Below are positions 32,274-43,652 of a DNA stretch of 64,000 bases, piece by piece; within the stretch, counting starts at the first letter, position 1; every line of letters begins with the position of its first letter. The stretch spans positions 1 through 64,000 of the forward strand of contig JAFAFL010000109.1 in assembly GCA_023423535.1 (NCBI GenBank), given 5' to 3'. The translations under genes and the position numbers were made by a program. Below the pieces are notes generated by a model that was given only the letters and a program-made list of their open reading frames with translations, did no database searches and had not been told where the DNA came from. The DNA is from Pseudomonadota bacterium (GTDB lineage Bacteria; Myxococcota; Myxococcia; Myxococcales; Myxococcaceae).

Positions 32274-32513
32274 GTGGTCGCTCGCGTGTTCGTGACCCTG
32301 AAGCCGGGTGTGCTCGATCCGGCCGGAAAAGCCGTCGAGCGCAGCCTGCAGACGCTGGGATATTCGGAGGTCGGCGCGGTGCGGCTCGGGAAGTTCATCG
32401 AGCTGCAGCTCGAGGACGGCGATCCGGCAGAGGCGAAGGCCCGTGTGGAGGAGATGTGCCGCAAGCTCCTCGCCAACACGGTGGTGGAGAACTTCCGGGT
32501 CGAGATCCTCTGA
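32274..32513 (+). CDS. purS: Phosphoribosylformylglycinamidine synthase subunit PurS
   Basis: 79 residues with GTG start set by the GGAGGAGA site. PurS bridges PurL and PurQ in the three-protein FGAM synthase of purine biosynthesis and allows ammonia transfer. Sequence features are typical: ARVFVTLKPGVLDPAGKAVE, then LGYSEVGAVRLGKFIELQLE and the C-terminal CRKLLANTVVENFRVEIL. First gene of purS-purQ-X-purL; purQ starts one base after its stop. Confidence 0.95.
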   Translation: MVARVFVTLKPGVLDPAGKAVERSLQTLGYSEVGAVRLGKFIELQLEDGDPAEAKARVEEMCRKLLANTVVENFRVEIL

Positions 32514-32514
32514 G

Positions 32515-33170
<656 letters not shown>

Positions 33171-33171
<1 letters not shown>

Positions 33172-33877
33172 TGCTCCGCGCGCTCCTCGCGATCGCGATC
33201 GTGCTCGTCTCGACCGGCGCGCACGCGTGGCCGGCGGACGTGTACGCGGACCTGCGCGCCGGCGAAGAGCGCTTCGAGAAGCTCGCCGCGGTGGAGTGGG
33301 TGGAGGTCGAGGACCCCACCGTGCTCGACGCGGAGGTGCTCCCTTCGGGAGAGCTCTTGCTGACCGGCAAGGCGAAGGGCCGGACGCTGCTGCTCCTCTA
33401 CGCGGAGGGGAAGTTCGCGGTGTGGCGGGTGCGGGTGGGGACGCCTCCGGTGGAGGTCGGGCCGGACGGCGAGCCGCTGCAGAAGGCGAAGAAGCTCTGC
33501 GGCGCCGGCTTCAAGGTGAACGCCGCTCGCGGTGGCGGTGAAGCGGAGCTGGTGACCGCGGTGCCCAACGACGCGTGCCGGCTGGCGTTGCGCGCGCTGT
33601 TCGAGACGGATGCGTTCCGCGCGAGGGACCTCGAGCTGGTGTTCGACGTGCCGGCGTTCCAGGCGCAGCTCGCGGACGTGGCCGAGGGCATTCGCGCGGC
33701 GGGGGTGAAGGGCGTGACGGCGCGGTACCACGGCGCGGGCCTGGTGCTGGAGGGGAAGGTCACCGCGGCGGAGAAGCGGAAGGTGTTGTGGGCGGTCTTC
33801 AAGCGGTCGGTGGGACGGGTGCCGCTGGGAGACAAGCTCGAGGTGACGGATCAGCAGCAGGACGTGAAGGAAGAGAA

Positions 33878-33881
<4 letters not shown>
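33171..33881 (+). CDS. Exported protein with secretin/pilus N-domain-like fold, inside the pur operon
   Basis: 236 residues. The N-terminus MLRALLAIAIVLVSTGAHAW is a clean Sec signal peptide. Residues ~35-90 (VEVEDPTVLDAEVLPSGELL followed by LTGKAKGRTLLLLYAEGK) follow the pattern of the pilus-formation/secretin N-terminal domain (T2SS-T3SS_pil_N type). The rest has two cysteines (KKLCGAGF, NDACRLAL) and a BON-like C-terminal region. It starts one base into the purQ stop and its stop overlaps the purL start (ATGA). Nothing in it suggests purine chemistry; function unknown. Confidence 0.7.
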
Positions 33882-36091
<2,210 letters not shown>

Positions 36092-36144
36092 CCCCGAGGC
36101 GACCGGCGGCGGGTTCGGCAAGCACGCTGACCTGTTCAAGACAA

Positions 36145-36170
36145 CCCGTCCTCCCGTAGGAGGAAGGGTG
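36145..36170 (+). terminator. Strong hairpin between purL and the polyketide cluster
   Basis: Bases 36145-36155 (ACCCGTCCTCC) pair with 36160-36170 (GGAGGAAGGGT) around the tetraloop CGTA: ten pairs with one G-A mismatch. It sits 53 bases after the purL stop and 26 before the polyketide synthase ATG. No T-run follows, so it could be a terminator for the pur operon or a structured leader for the polyketide cluster. I cannot tell which. Confidence 0.45.
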
Positions 36171-36196
36171 CCTCGCGGCGGGCGTATGCAGCGGGG

Positions 36197-37294
36197 ATGT
36201 CGTCGCTCCCCCGACAGGCGTTCCCCTCCCTCTCCGCCGTTGGCACCGCGCTGCCGCCGCACTTCGCCTCGCAGGAGGCGATCATCGCGGCCTTCCGCGC
36301 GGTCTGGAGCCAGCACCACTTCAACGTGGACCGGCTGGAGGAGCTTCACCGGGCGGTGAGGGTGAAGGGCCGGCACTTCGCGTTGCCGCTCGAGGAGTAC
36401 CCGGCGCTGCAGCGCTTCGCCGAACGCAACGATGCGTGGACGAAGGTGGGCCTCGAGGTCGGCGCCGAGGCGCTCACCCGCGCGGCCGAAGCGGCAGAGG
36501 TCCGGCTCAGCGAGATCGACCACCTCTTCTTCGTCACCGTCACCGGCATCGCCACGCCGAGCCTCGACGCGCGGCTGGTGAACCGGCTCGGACTGCGCGC
36601 GGATCTCAAGCGGACGCCGATCTTCGGGCTCGGGTGTCTCGCAGGCGCGGCGGGCGTGGCGAGGGCGTCCGACTATCTGCGCGCGTTTCCCTCACACACC
36701 GCGGCGCTGCTCTCGGTGGAGCTCTGCTCGCTGACGCTGCAGCGCGAGGACCTCTCGATCACGAACATCATCGCCTCCGGGCTCTTCGGCGACGGCGCGG
36801 CGGCGGTGGTGCTGAAGGGCGCGGAGCACATCGGTGGTCCCGCGAGCGTCGCGAGACCAGTGCCGCGCGTGGTCGCGACGCGCTCGGTCTTCTATCCGGA
36901 CACCGAACGGATCATGGGCTGGGACGTCGTCGACACCGGCTTCAAGGTCGTTCTCTCGGCGAAGGTTCCGCAGCTCGTGCGCGGGCACCTGCGCGGAGAC
37001 ATGGACGGGTTTCTCGCCGCGCATGGGCTGGACCGCTCGCGCATCCGTCACTGGATCGCGCACACCGGTGGCCCGAAGGTGCTCGACGCGGTGGGCGAGG
37101 CGCTGGAGCTGCCGCCGTCCGCGCTCGAGCGATCGTGGGCATCGCTGAACGAGCTCGGAAATCTCTCCTCCGCTTCGGTGCTCTTCGTGCTCGGCGATCT
37201 GCTGCGCGCGGAGGAGGCCGAGCCCGGTGACTTCGGAGTGCTGCTGGCCATGGGCCCGGGCTTCTGCGCCGAGCTGGTGCTGCTGCAATGGTGA
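36197..37294 (+). CDS. Type III polyketide synthase (chalcone/alkylresorcinol synthase-like)
   Basis: 365 residues, standard length. Homodimeric thiolase-fold enzyme that extends an acyl starter with malonyl-CoA and cyclises it. The catalytic triad is complete: Cys147 in GLGCLAGAAG, His289 in IAHTGGPKVLD, Asn322 in LGNLSSASV. GLFGDGAAAVVLKG is the family's conserved middle motif. Products of related enzymes are alkylresorcinols, alkylpyrones or THN. The following genes (ICMT methyltransferase, ACP, acyl-AMP ligase, FAD oxygenase) favour a long-chain phenolic lipid. Its stop overlaps the next start by seven bases. Confidence 0.92.
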   Translation: MSSLPRQAFPSLSAVGTALPPHFASQEAIIAAFRAVWSQHHFNVDRLEELHRAVRVKGRHFALPLEEYPALQRFAERNDAWTKVGLEVGAEALTRAAEAAEVRLSEIDHLFFVTVTGIATPSLDARLVNRLGLRADLKRTPIFGLGCLAGAAGVARASDYLRAFPSHTAALLSVELCSLTLQREDLSITNIIASGLFGDGAAAVVLKGAEHIGGPASVARPVPRVVATRSVFYPDTERIMGWDVVDTGFKVVLSAKVPQLVRGHLRGDMDGFLAAHGLDRSRIRHWIAHTGGPKVLDAVGEALELPPSALERSWASLNELGNLSSASVLFVLGDLLRAEEAEPGDFGVLLAMGPGFCAELVLLQW

Positions 37295-37860
37295 GCCCCT
37301 CTCAGTGGCTGTTCGTCGCGTTCATCGCGTTGCTCGCCGCGGAGCGTCTCTTCGAGCTGGGGCTCTCCCGTCGCAACGCCGCACGCGCGATCGCTCGCGG
37401 AGGCGTGGAGGTGGGCCAGGCGCACTTCCGCGTGATGGCGCTGTTGCACACGCTCTTCCTCTTCGCGTGTCTCGCGGAGGTCGTGCTGCTCGAGCGCCCG
37501 TTCCCGGGTGCGGTCGGCTTCGTCGCGTTGGGTGCCGCGCTGGCTTCGCAGGCGTTGCGCTACTGGGCGATCAGCACGCTCGGTGATCGCTGGAACGTGC
37601 GCATTCTCTTCGTGCCCGGTGACCCGCCGGTGACGCGCGGTCCGTACCGCTTTCTCCGTCACCCGAACTACCTCGCGGTGGTGGCGGAGCTCCTCGTCGT
37701 GCCGCTCATCCACGGCGCGTGGATCACCGCGGTCGTCTTCTCACTCGCCAACGCGCTGCTGCTCGTCGTCCGGATCCGGGCCGAGGAGCGCGCGCTCGGA
37801 GCCCTCTATGCCAGCGCCTTTGCCGACCGTCCCCGCTTCGTCCCCCGTCTCCGAGGTTGA
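37288..37860 (+). CDS. Isoprenylcysteine carboxyl methyltransferase-family protein (SrsB-like O-methyltransferase)
   Basis: 190 residues, integral membrane, about four to five helices. The ICMT motif GPYRFLRHPNYLAVV and the late RIRAEERAL segment mark the SAM-binding C-terminal part. Bacterial ICMT-family proteins beside type III polyketide synthases, such as SrsB of Streptomyces griseus, methylate phenolic hydroxyls of alkylresorcinols; the same job is inferred here. The ATG lies inside the end of the synthase gene. Its own end overlaps the acyl carrier protein gene by 53 bases. Confidence 0.85.
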   Translation: MVSPSQWLFVAFIALLAAERLFELGLSRRNAARAIARGGVEVGQAHFRVMALLHTLFLFACLAEVVLLERPFPGAVGFVALGAALASQALRYWAISTLGDRWNVRILFVPGDPPVTRGPYRFLRHPNYLAVVAELLVVPLIHGAWITAVVFSLANALLLVVRIRAEERALGALYASAFADRPRFVPRLRG

Positions 37861-38101
37861 AGTCCGTGAAGCCCTCCACCGGATCCTCGAGGAGGAACTC
37901 GATCGTGAAGGACCGTTCGACGACGGCGCGCACCTGATGGAGGGGCTCGCGCTCGATTCGCTCGAGCTGACGGTGGTCGCGGTGGGCCTGGAGAACCGCT
38001 TCCGGGTGCGGCTCTCGGAGGAGGACGCCGGCGGCATCCGCACGATGGGAGAGCTCGTGTCGTTGGTCGTGCGCCGCGCCGCAGAAGGGGAGGGGCGATG
38101 A
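37808..38101 (+). CDS. Acyl carrier protein
   Basis: 97 residues. The phosphopantetheine attachment serine is S51 in EGLALDSLELTVVAVGLE, with helix 3 and the acidic helix-2 face typical of ACPs. The ATG at 37808 puts the first 18 codons inside the end of the methyltransferase gene; these residues (MPAPLPTVPASSPVSE) are low complexity, and a later non-ATG start (TTG at 37820) is conceivable. The domain proper begins at about residue 16. Its stop overlaps the ligase start (ATGA). Likely partner of the adjacent acyl-AMP ligase, carrying the activated fatty acyl starter. Confidence 0.85.
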   Translation: MPAPLPTVPASSPVSEVEVREALHRILEEELDREGPFDDGAHLMEGLALDSLELTVVAVGLENRFRVRLSEEDAGGIRTMGELVSLVVRRAAEGEGR

Positions 38102-39936
38102 GGGTCTCGGGACCTGTCTTGCCGCCGTTGAAGCACCACACGCTCGGCGAGGCGTTGGAGAGCGCGGCGTCGTCGGGTGCGCGTGGCCTGACCTTCATCG
38201 ATGCGCGGGAGGATGAAGTCGCCGTGCCGTGGCACGTGCTGCTCGAGCGCTCGCGACGAGTCGCAGCGGGCCTCGTCGAGCGCGGCGTCGAAGCGGGTGA
38301 TCGGGTGGCGATCGTGCTGCCCACCTCACCGGAGTTCTGCGAGGCGTTCTTCGGCGCAGTGCTCGCGGGCGCGGTGCCGGTGCCGCTCTATCCGCCGGTG
38401 CGGCTGGGCCGCATGGACGAGTATCACGCGGCGACGGCGCGAATGCTCTCGGTGTCCGGCGCGCGCTGTGTCGTCAGCGGCGGCGCGTTGCGGCTGCTGC
38501 TCGGTGGCACGGTGGCGCAGGTCGCGGCGCGGGAGGGCCGGCAGCTCGAGGTGGAGACGGTGGAGGCGCTCTCGAGCAAGAACGCGCTGGACCTGAAGTT
38601 TCCTCGCCCGCGACGCGCGGACGACCTGGCGCTGATCCAGTTCTCGTCCGGTTCGACGGTGGATCCGAAGCCCGTCGCGCTCACGCATCACAACGTACTG
38701 GCGCAGTGCGCGGCGTTGAAGGCGCTCATGCCGGAGGAGGGAATTCATCCGTCGGCGGGCGTGAGCTGGCTGCCCCTGTACCACGACATGGGACTCATCG
38801 GAGCGCTGCTCACCGCGGTGACCTGGCCAGGCCCGCTGGCGCTCTTGCCGCCGGAGGTGTTTCTCGCGAGGCCCTCGTTGTGGCTCCGCGCGATCTCGCG
38901 TCATCGCGCCACCGTTTCGCCCGCGCCGAACTTCGCCTACGGCCTCTGTCTCAAGAGGGTGAAGGACGAGGAGCTGGAGGGCGTGGATCTCTCCTCGCTG
39001 CGCTACGCCACCAACGGCGCGGAGCCCATCTCGGTAGAGGTGCTGCGGCGCTTCGCGGAGCGCTTCTCCCGCTTCGGCTTCGATCGCGCCGCGTTGCGTC
39101 CGGTCTATGGACTGTCGGAGGCCACGCTGGCGGTGACGTGGACGAAGCCGCAGGCCGAGCCGAAGACAGCCGTCGTCGATCCGGAGCGGCTGGCGCGGGA
39201 GTCTCTCGCCGTTCCTGCTCGTGCGAACGAGGCGGTGCGCGAGATCGTCTCGGTGGGCGTGCCGGTGCCGGGCGCGGAGGTGGAGGTCCGATCCGCGCTC
39301 GGGCTACCGATCGAAGAGGGGCAGGTCGGGCGCATCCACGTGCGCGGCGATTCGGTGATGCCCGGCTACTTCGATCAGGCGGAGGCGACCGCGCGGGTGA
39401 AGGATGCGGCGGGTTGGCTCGACACCGGCGACCTCGGCTTCTGGCGCGACGGCGAGCTGTACGTGTGTGGCCGCGGAAAAGACGTGGTGATCATCCGTGG
39501 CGCGAATCACTCGCCGAGCGAGTTCGAAGAGTGCGCGGCCGAGGTCCCCGGCGTGCGCACGGGCTGCGTGGTGGCGGTGGGATTCATGCCGTCCGTGAAT
39601 GCAGAGGGTGACACGGGAGAGGTGCTGCTGCTGCTCGTCGAGCGCGCTTCGGCCAGGGCGGCCGAACGAGAGGACGCGGCGCTGGCGACGCGGGTGAGCG
39701 CGGAGGTCTTGAAGCGAACCGGCATCCGCCCCTGGTCGGTGGAGGTCCTCGCTCCCGGCACGCTGCCCCGCACCTCCAGCGGCAAGCTCCGCCGCGGCGA
39801 GGCGCTCCGGCAGTACGCGGCGGGAACGCTGCGGCCACCCGCGAAGGCGGGCACGCTGAAGCTGCTCGGCGAGGTGGTGCGGTCGGTGGTGGCGCAGGAG
39901 CGCGCGCGCGCCGAGACCTCCGGGCGCGAGGTCTAG
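38098..39936 (+). CDS. Fatty acyl-AMP ligase (FAAL-type adenylate-forming enzyme)
   Basis: 612 residues. ANL-superfamily enzyme that activates a fatty acid with ATP. Core motifs: QFSSGSTVDPKPVALTHHN (181-199, phosphate loop), SWLPLYHDMGLIGALL (a signature typical of FAALs, which hand acyl-adenylates to ACPs rather than CoA), YATNGAEP, VYGLSEATLAV, WLDTGDLGFW, GRGKDVVIIRGAN and the late lysine motif RTSSGKLRRGEAL. The coupled ACP gene upstream (4-base overlap) supports acyl-ACP loading. CoA ligase activity cannot be excluded without checking the FAAL-specific insertion. Confidence 0.88.
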   Translation: MRVSGPVLPPLKHHTLGEALESAASSGARGLTFIDAREDEVAVPWHVLLERSRRVAAGLVERGVEAGDRVAIVLPTSPEFCEAFFGAVLAGAVPVPLYPPVRLGRMDEYHAATARMLSVSGARCVVSGGALRLLLGGTVAQVAAREGRQLEVETVEALSSKNALDLKFPRPRRADDLALIQFSSGSTVDPKPVALTHHNVLAQCAALKALMPEEGIHPSAGVSWLPLYHDMGLIGALLTAVTWPGPLALLPPEVFLARPSLWLRAISRHRATVSPAPNFAYGLCLKRVKDEELEGVDLSSLRYATNGAEPISVEVLRRFAERFSRFGFDRAALRPVYGLSEATLAVTWTKPQAEPKTAVVDPERLARESLAVPARANEAVREIVSVGVPVPGAEVEVRSALGLPIEEGQVGRIHVRGDSVMPGYFDQAEATARVKDAAGWLDTGDLGFWRDGELYVCGRGKDVVIIRGANHSPSEFEECAAEVPGVRTGCVVAVGFMPSVNAEGDTGEVLLLLVERASARAAEREDAALATRVSAEVLKRTGIRPWSVEVLAPGTLPRTSSGKLRRGEALRQYAAGTLRPPAKAGTLKLLGEVVRSVVAQERARAETSGREV

Positions 39937-39940
39937 TCGA

Positions 39941-41059
39941 ATGGCCGCGAGCGTCCGCGACGTCGTGGTGGCAGGCGCGGGTCCCTTGGGCCTGCTCGTC
40001 GCCACGCTGCTCGCGCGCGGTGGACGAGACGTGCTGGTGCTGGAGCGGAGGCCCCTTCCTCGCGACAAGGCGTGTGGTGAAGGCCTGATGCCTCGAGGTG
40101 TCGAGAGGCTCTCGCGGCTCGGCGTGCTGGACGTGATCTCCGCTGCGGACCGAGCGCCGTTCCGCGGCATCCGTTTCGTGCAGGAGGACGGCGCTCACGT
40201 GACCGCGTGCTTTCCCGGAGGCGGCACCGGCTGGGGGATCCAGCGCGCCGCGCTGTCGCAGGCGTTGTGGTTGGAGGCTCGTGCGGCAGGTGTGGAGGTG
40301 AGAGCGGGCGAGGGCGTCACCGGGTTCGATCAGGACGGCTCGACCGTGCGCGTACGAACGTCTTCAACGGAGGTGGAGACGCGCTTCTTCATCGGTGCGG
40401 ACGGACTGCACTCGTTCGTGCGCCGGCACGCGGGACTGCAGGTGCCCGAGAAGAGCGGGGCGCTGCGTCGAAGCGGCGCGCGCAGGCACTTCGAGATCGC
40501 TCCGTGGAGTGAGTTCGTGGAGGTGCACCTCGCGGAAGGCGCGGAGGCGTACGTGACGCCCTGCGGCACCGGGCACGTGGGCGTCGCGCTGCTGTGGGAG
40601 GCCCAGCTTCCGAAGGGGCTCGGCTACGACGGCCTGCTGCGCGAGAAGTTCCCCGCGTTGTGGTCGCAGGTCGCGGGAAGGGAGGCGGGAGAGGTGCTCG
40701 GCTCCGGTCCCTTCCACCAGCGCGCGCGGCGGCTCGTCGACGGAAGGCTCGCGCTGCTCGGTGATGCGGGCGGGTACGAGGACGCGCTCACCGGCGAAGG
40801 ATTGGCGATGGGTTTTGCCGCGGCGGAGGAGCTCGCTTCGGCGGTGCTCCAGGCGCTCGATATGCATACCGGTGCGGTGCAGAGGGGCGCGCTGCTCAAC
40901 TGGGAGTCGCGGCAACGCCGGCGCTTTCGTCGCTACGAGATGACTGCGCGCGGGCTGCTCGCCCTCGTCCGCAGGCCGGCGCTGCGGCGACGGGTGATGG
41001 GCGTGATGGGCTCGCGAGGCGACGCGGCCTCTGCGCTCCTCGGCTGGACGATGGGCTGA
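39941..41059 (+). CDS. FAD-dependent oxygenase/reductase (SrsC-like role)
   Basis: 372 residues. The FAD-binding motif GAGPLG is at 11-16 with the acidic end of the second strand in VLVLERRPLPRDKACGEGL. The middle motif FFIGADGLHSFVRR and the late GDAGGYEDALTGEGLAMGF (flavin ribityl contact) place it in the group containing phenol hydroxylases and geranylgeranyl reductases. In the Streptomyces srsABC pathway the flavoprotein SrsC oxidises the resorcinol ring towards a quinone; position here suggests the same. It could instead be a reductase. Follows the ligase by four bases and closes the cluster. Confidence 0.82.
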   Translation: MAASVRDVVVAGAGPLGLLVATLLARGGRDVLVLERRPLPRDKACGEGLMPRGVERLSRLGVLDVISAADRAPFRGIRFVQEDGAHVTACFPGGGTGWGIQRAALSQALWLEARAAGVEVRAGEGVTGFDQDGSTVRVRTSSTEVETRFFIGADGLHSFVRRHAGLQVPEKSGALRRSGARRHFEIAPWSEFVEVHLAEGAEAYVTPCGTGHVGVALLWEAQLPKGLGYDGLLREKFPALWSQVAGREAGEVLGSGPFHQRARRLVDGRLALLGDAGGYEDALTGEGLAMGFAAAEELASAVLQALDMHTGAVQRGALLNWESRQRRRFRRYEMTARGLLALVRRPALRRRVMGVMGSRGDAASALLGWTMG

Positions 41060-41163
41060 CGGCGGCTGTGAGGCTGTAAGGCTGCGCGGCCAGGCGGGCG
41101 GAACCTGCTCGGGCAACGCGTTGTCCCTCACCTCGACCAACACGAGACGAGAGGAAAGACACC

Positions 41164-43641
41164 ATGCTCCGTGGAACAGGAGCGCGCGTGCTGTGCGCGC
41201 TGGCGGCTGCGCTGTGGATGCAGATGGCATTGGCGGCGCCGGGCCTTCGCGAGGTGCTCGAGCGGAGCGACGCGAGCCTGCCGCGAGGCCAGTGGGTGGA
41301 CGCGCCGATGCCGGTGCGGACGTTGCCGAACGGCGAGACGGACCGGACGCTCGCGCCGTACTTCCACGTCGCTGGGGAAGAGGGTGGCGAGCGCCTGCCG
41401 CTGGAAGAGACGACTGCCGACGTGCAGGTCGCCGGCGTCATTGCGCGGGTGCGGCTGCGGCAGGTCTTCAAGAACGATGGTTCGACGCCCATCGAAGCGA
41501 TCTACGTGTTCCCCGCCTCCACGCGCGCGGCGATCCACGGGCTCACGCTCCGCATCGACGAGCGCACGATCGAAGGGCGCATCCAGAAGCGGGAGGAGGC
41601 GAAGGCGACCTACGAGGCCGCGAAGAGCGAGGGCAAGCGGACCGCGCTGCTCGAACAGCAGCGGCCGAACGTCTTCACCACCCGCGTGGCGAACGTGATG
41701 CCGAAGGACCGGATCGTGGTGGAGCTCGAGTACTCGGAGCTGCTCGTGCCCGAGGAGGGCATCTACGAGCTGGTCATTCCCGGCGTGGTCGGCCCTCGCT
41801 ACGGCGGCGGCGGGGATCCCGCGAAGGATCAGTGGATCGCGAGCCCCTACACGACCGAGGGCACCCTCCCGTCCTGGCGCTACGACGTGCGCGCGACGCT
41901 GCAGACGGCGCTGCCGCTGCGAGACCTCTCCTCTCCCTCGCATCCGGTGACCGTGACGTGGCGCTCGAAGGCGTCGGCGGAGGTGACGCTCGCGGACGAG
42001 CGGCCCGCGGGGAACAAGGACTACATCCTGCGCTGGCGCCTCGCGGACGAGCAGGTGCAGACCGGCGTGCTCGCCTGGCGCGGCGGTGCGGCCGAAACCG
42101 CGAATGAAGACGGATACTTCGCGGTCCTCCTCGAAGGCCCCAGCGCGCCGAAGCCGGAGCAGGTCGCGCCGCGCGAGTACATCTTCGTCGTGGACATCTC
42201 CGGCTCGATGCACGGCTTCCCGCTCGAGGTCTCGAAGACGCTGATGCGCGAGCTGCTCGGCCGGCTGCGCGCGACCGATCACTTCAACGTGGTGGTCTTC
42301 GCCGGCGCCTCCGCGACCTTCAGCAGCAAGTCGGTGCCGGCAACGCCCGCGAACGTGGAGCGAGGAATCGCGTTCATCGACAAGGCGCATGCAGGAGGAG
42401 GCACCGAGCTGCTCGCCGCGCTGCGGACCGCCTATGCGCTTCCGCGGGTGGGAGGGCACACGTCGCGAACGGTGGTGCTCGCGACCGACGGCTACGTCGC
42501 GGTGGAGGCGCAGGCCTTCAAGTTCGTGCGCGAGCGTCTCGGCGACGCGAACCTCTTTGCCTTCGGCATCGGCACCGGCGTGAACCGCGCGCTCATCGAG
42601 GGGCTCGCGCGTGCAGGCAGCGGAGAGCCGTGGGTGCTCACCTCCGCGGAGACCGCGCCGAAGCTGGCCGAGCGCTTCCGCCGCGCGATCGAGGAGCCGG
42701 TGCTCACCGACATCACCATCCGCTTCCGCGGCTTCGACGCGCGCGACGTGGCGCCGGTGAAGCTGCCTGACCTCATGGCCCGTCGGCCGCTGGTGGTGCA
42801 GGGCCGCTTCACCGGGCCGCTGAAGGGAGAGATCGAAGTGAGCGGACGCACGGGTGACGGACGCCGTTGGTCGCGCACGCTGCCCGTCCAAGAAGAAGGA
42901 GGAGGCGAAGCGCTGCGCCTTCTGTGGGCGCGCAAGTGGGTCGAGCTGCTCGAGGACCAGCACCACCTGACGAACGCGGACGAGGTGAAGGACGCGATCA
43001 CCGACCTCGGCCTCTCGCACCGGCTGGTGACGCCGTTCACCTCCTTCGTCGCGGTGGACTCGGAGGTCGCGAACCGCACCGGCACCATCGACACCGTGCA
43101 GCAGCCGCTGCCGCTCCCCGAGGGCGTGTCGAACAACGCGGTGGGGCTGCTCGGCGGGGCAGGCCTCGGTGCGCGCGGCAGTGGTCCGGGCGGTGGCGGG
43201 GCAGGCCTCGGGCTCGGCGGGCTCGGTGGGTTCGGCACGGCGGGGCGCGGCGCGGGCGCAGGTGCGCTGCCGGCGCCTTCGCGGGTGACGGTGATGGATC
43301 CGAAAACCGCTCCGCGCGTGCAGGGCTCACTGTCGAAGGAGGCGGTGCAGCGCGTGCTCCGCCGGCACACCGCGGAGATCCGCTACTGCTACGAGGGCCA
43401 GCTCCAGAAGCTGCCGAACCTGAAGGGCAAGCTCATCGTCCGCTTCGTCATCGGTGCGGATGGCGCGGTGAAGACGGTGGAGGTCGTGGAGAAGGGGACC
43501 ACCGCGAAGAGCGAAGCGCTCAACGCCTGCGTCATCAAGCGGATGCAGCGCTGGAGGTTCCCCTCGAGCAACGGCGGCGAGGGCGGAGACGTCACGGTGG
43601 TGTACCCGTGGCAGCTCACGCCCGCGCCGCGAGAGCGCTGA
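41164..43641 (+). CDS. VIT and von Willebrand A domain protein with AgmX-like C-terminus
   Basis: 825 residues. Signal peptide (1-24), VIT domain (~55-190; IEAIYVFPASTRAAIHGL, KREEAKATYEAAK), VWA domain (~338-510) with intact metal site DISGSM and later threonine/aspartate positions, a beta-rich middle region, a Gly-rich linker (~660-700), then a C-terminal AgmX/TonB-like module (~720-820) with RYCYEGQL and NACVIKRMQRWRFPS. VIT-VWA proteins are exported or surface proteins for metal-dependent adhesion. Fusion to the AgmX module ties it to two other proteins in the window. A GAGAGGAAAG ribosome site precedes the ATG. Confidence 0.85.
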   Translation: MLRGTGARVLCALAAALWMQMALAAPGLREVLERSDASLPRGQWVDAPMPVRTLPNGETDRTLAPYFHVAGEEGGERLPLEETTADVQVAGVIARVRLRQVFKNDGSTPIEAIYVFPASTRAAIHGLTLRIDERTIEGRIQKREEAKATYEAAKSEGKRTALLEQQRPNVFTTRVANVMPKDRIVVELEYSELLVPEEGIYELVIPGVVGPRYGGGGDPAKDQWIASPYTTEGTLPSWRYDVRATLQTALPLRDLSSPSHPVTVTWRSKASAEVTLADERPAGNKDYILRWRLADEQVQTGVLAWRGGAAETANEDGYFAVLLEGPSAPKPEQVAPREYIFVVDISGSMHGFPLEVSKTLMRELLGRLRATDHFNVVVFAGASATFSSKSVPATPANVERGIAFIDKAHAGGGTELLAALRTAYALPRVGGHTSRTVVLATDGYVAVEAQAFKFVRERLGDANLFAFGIGTGVNRALIEGLARAGSGEPWVLTSAETAPKLAERFRRAIEEPVLTDITIRFRGFDARDVAPVKLPDLMARRPLVVQGRFTGPLKGEIEVSGRTGDGRRWSRTLPVQEEGGGEALRLLWARKWVELLEDQHHLTNADEVKDAITDLGLSHRLVTPFTSFVAVDSEVANRTGTIDTVQQPLPLPEGVSNNAVGLLGGAGLGARGSGPGGGGAGLGLGGLGGFGTAGRGAGAGALPAPSRVTVMDPKTAPRVQGSLSKEAVQRVLRRHTAEIRYCYEGQLQKLPNLKGKLIVRFVIGADGAVKTVEVVEKGTTAKSEALNACVIKRMQRWRFPSSNGGEGGDVTVVYPWQLTPAPRER

Positions 43642-43652
43642 CGCGCGAGCGG

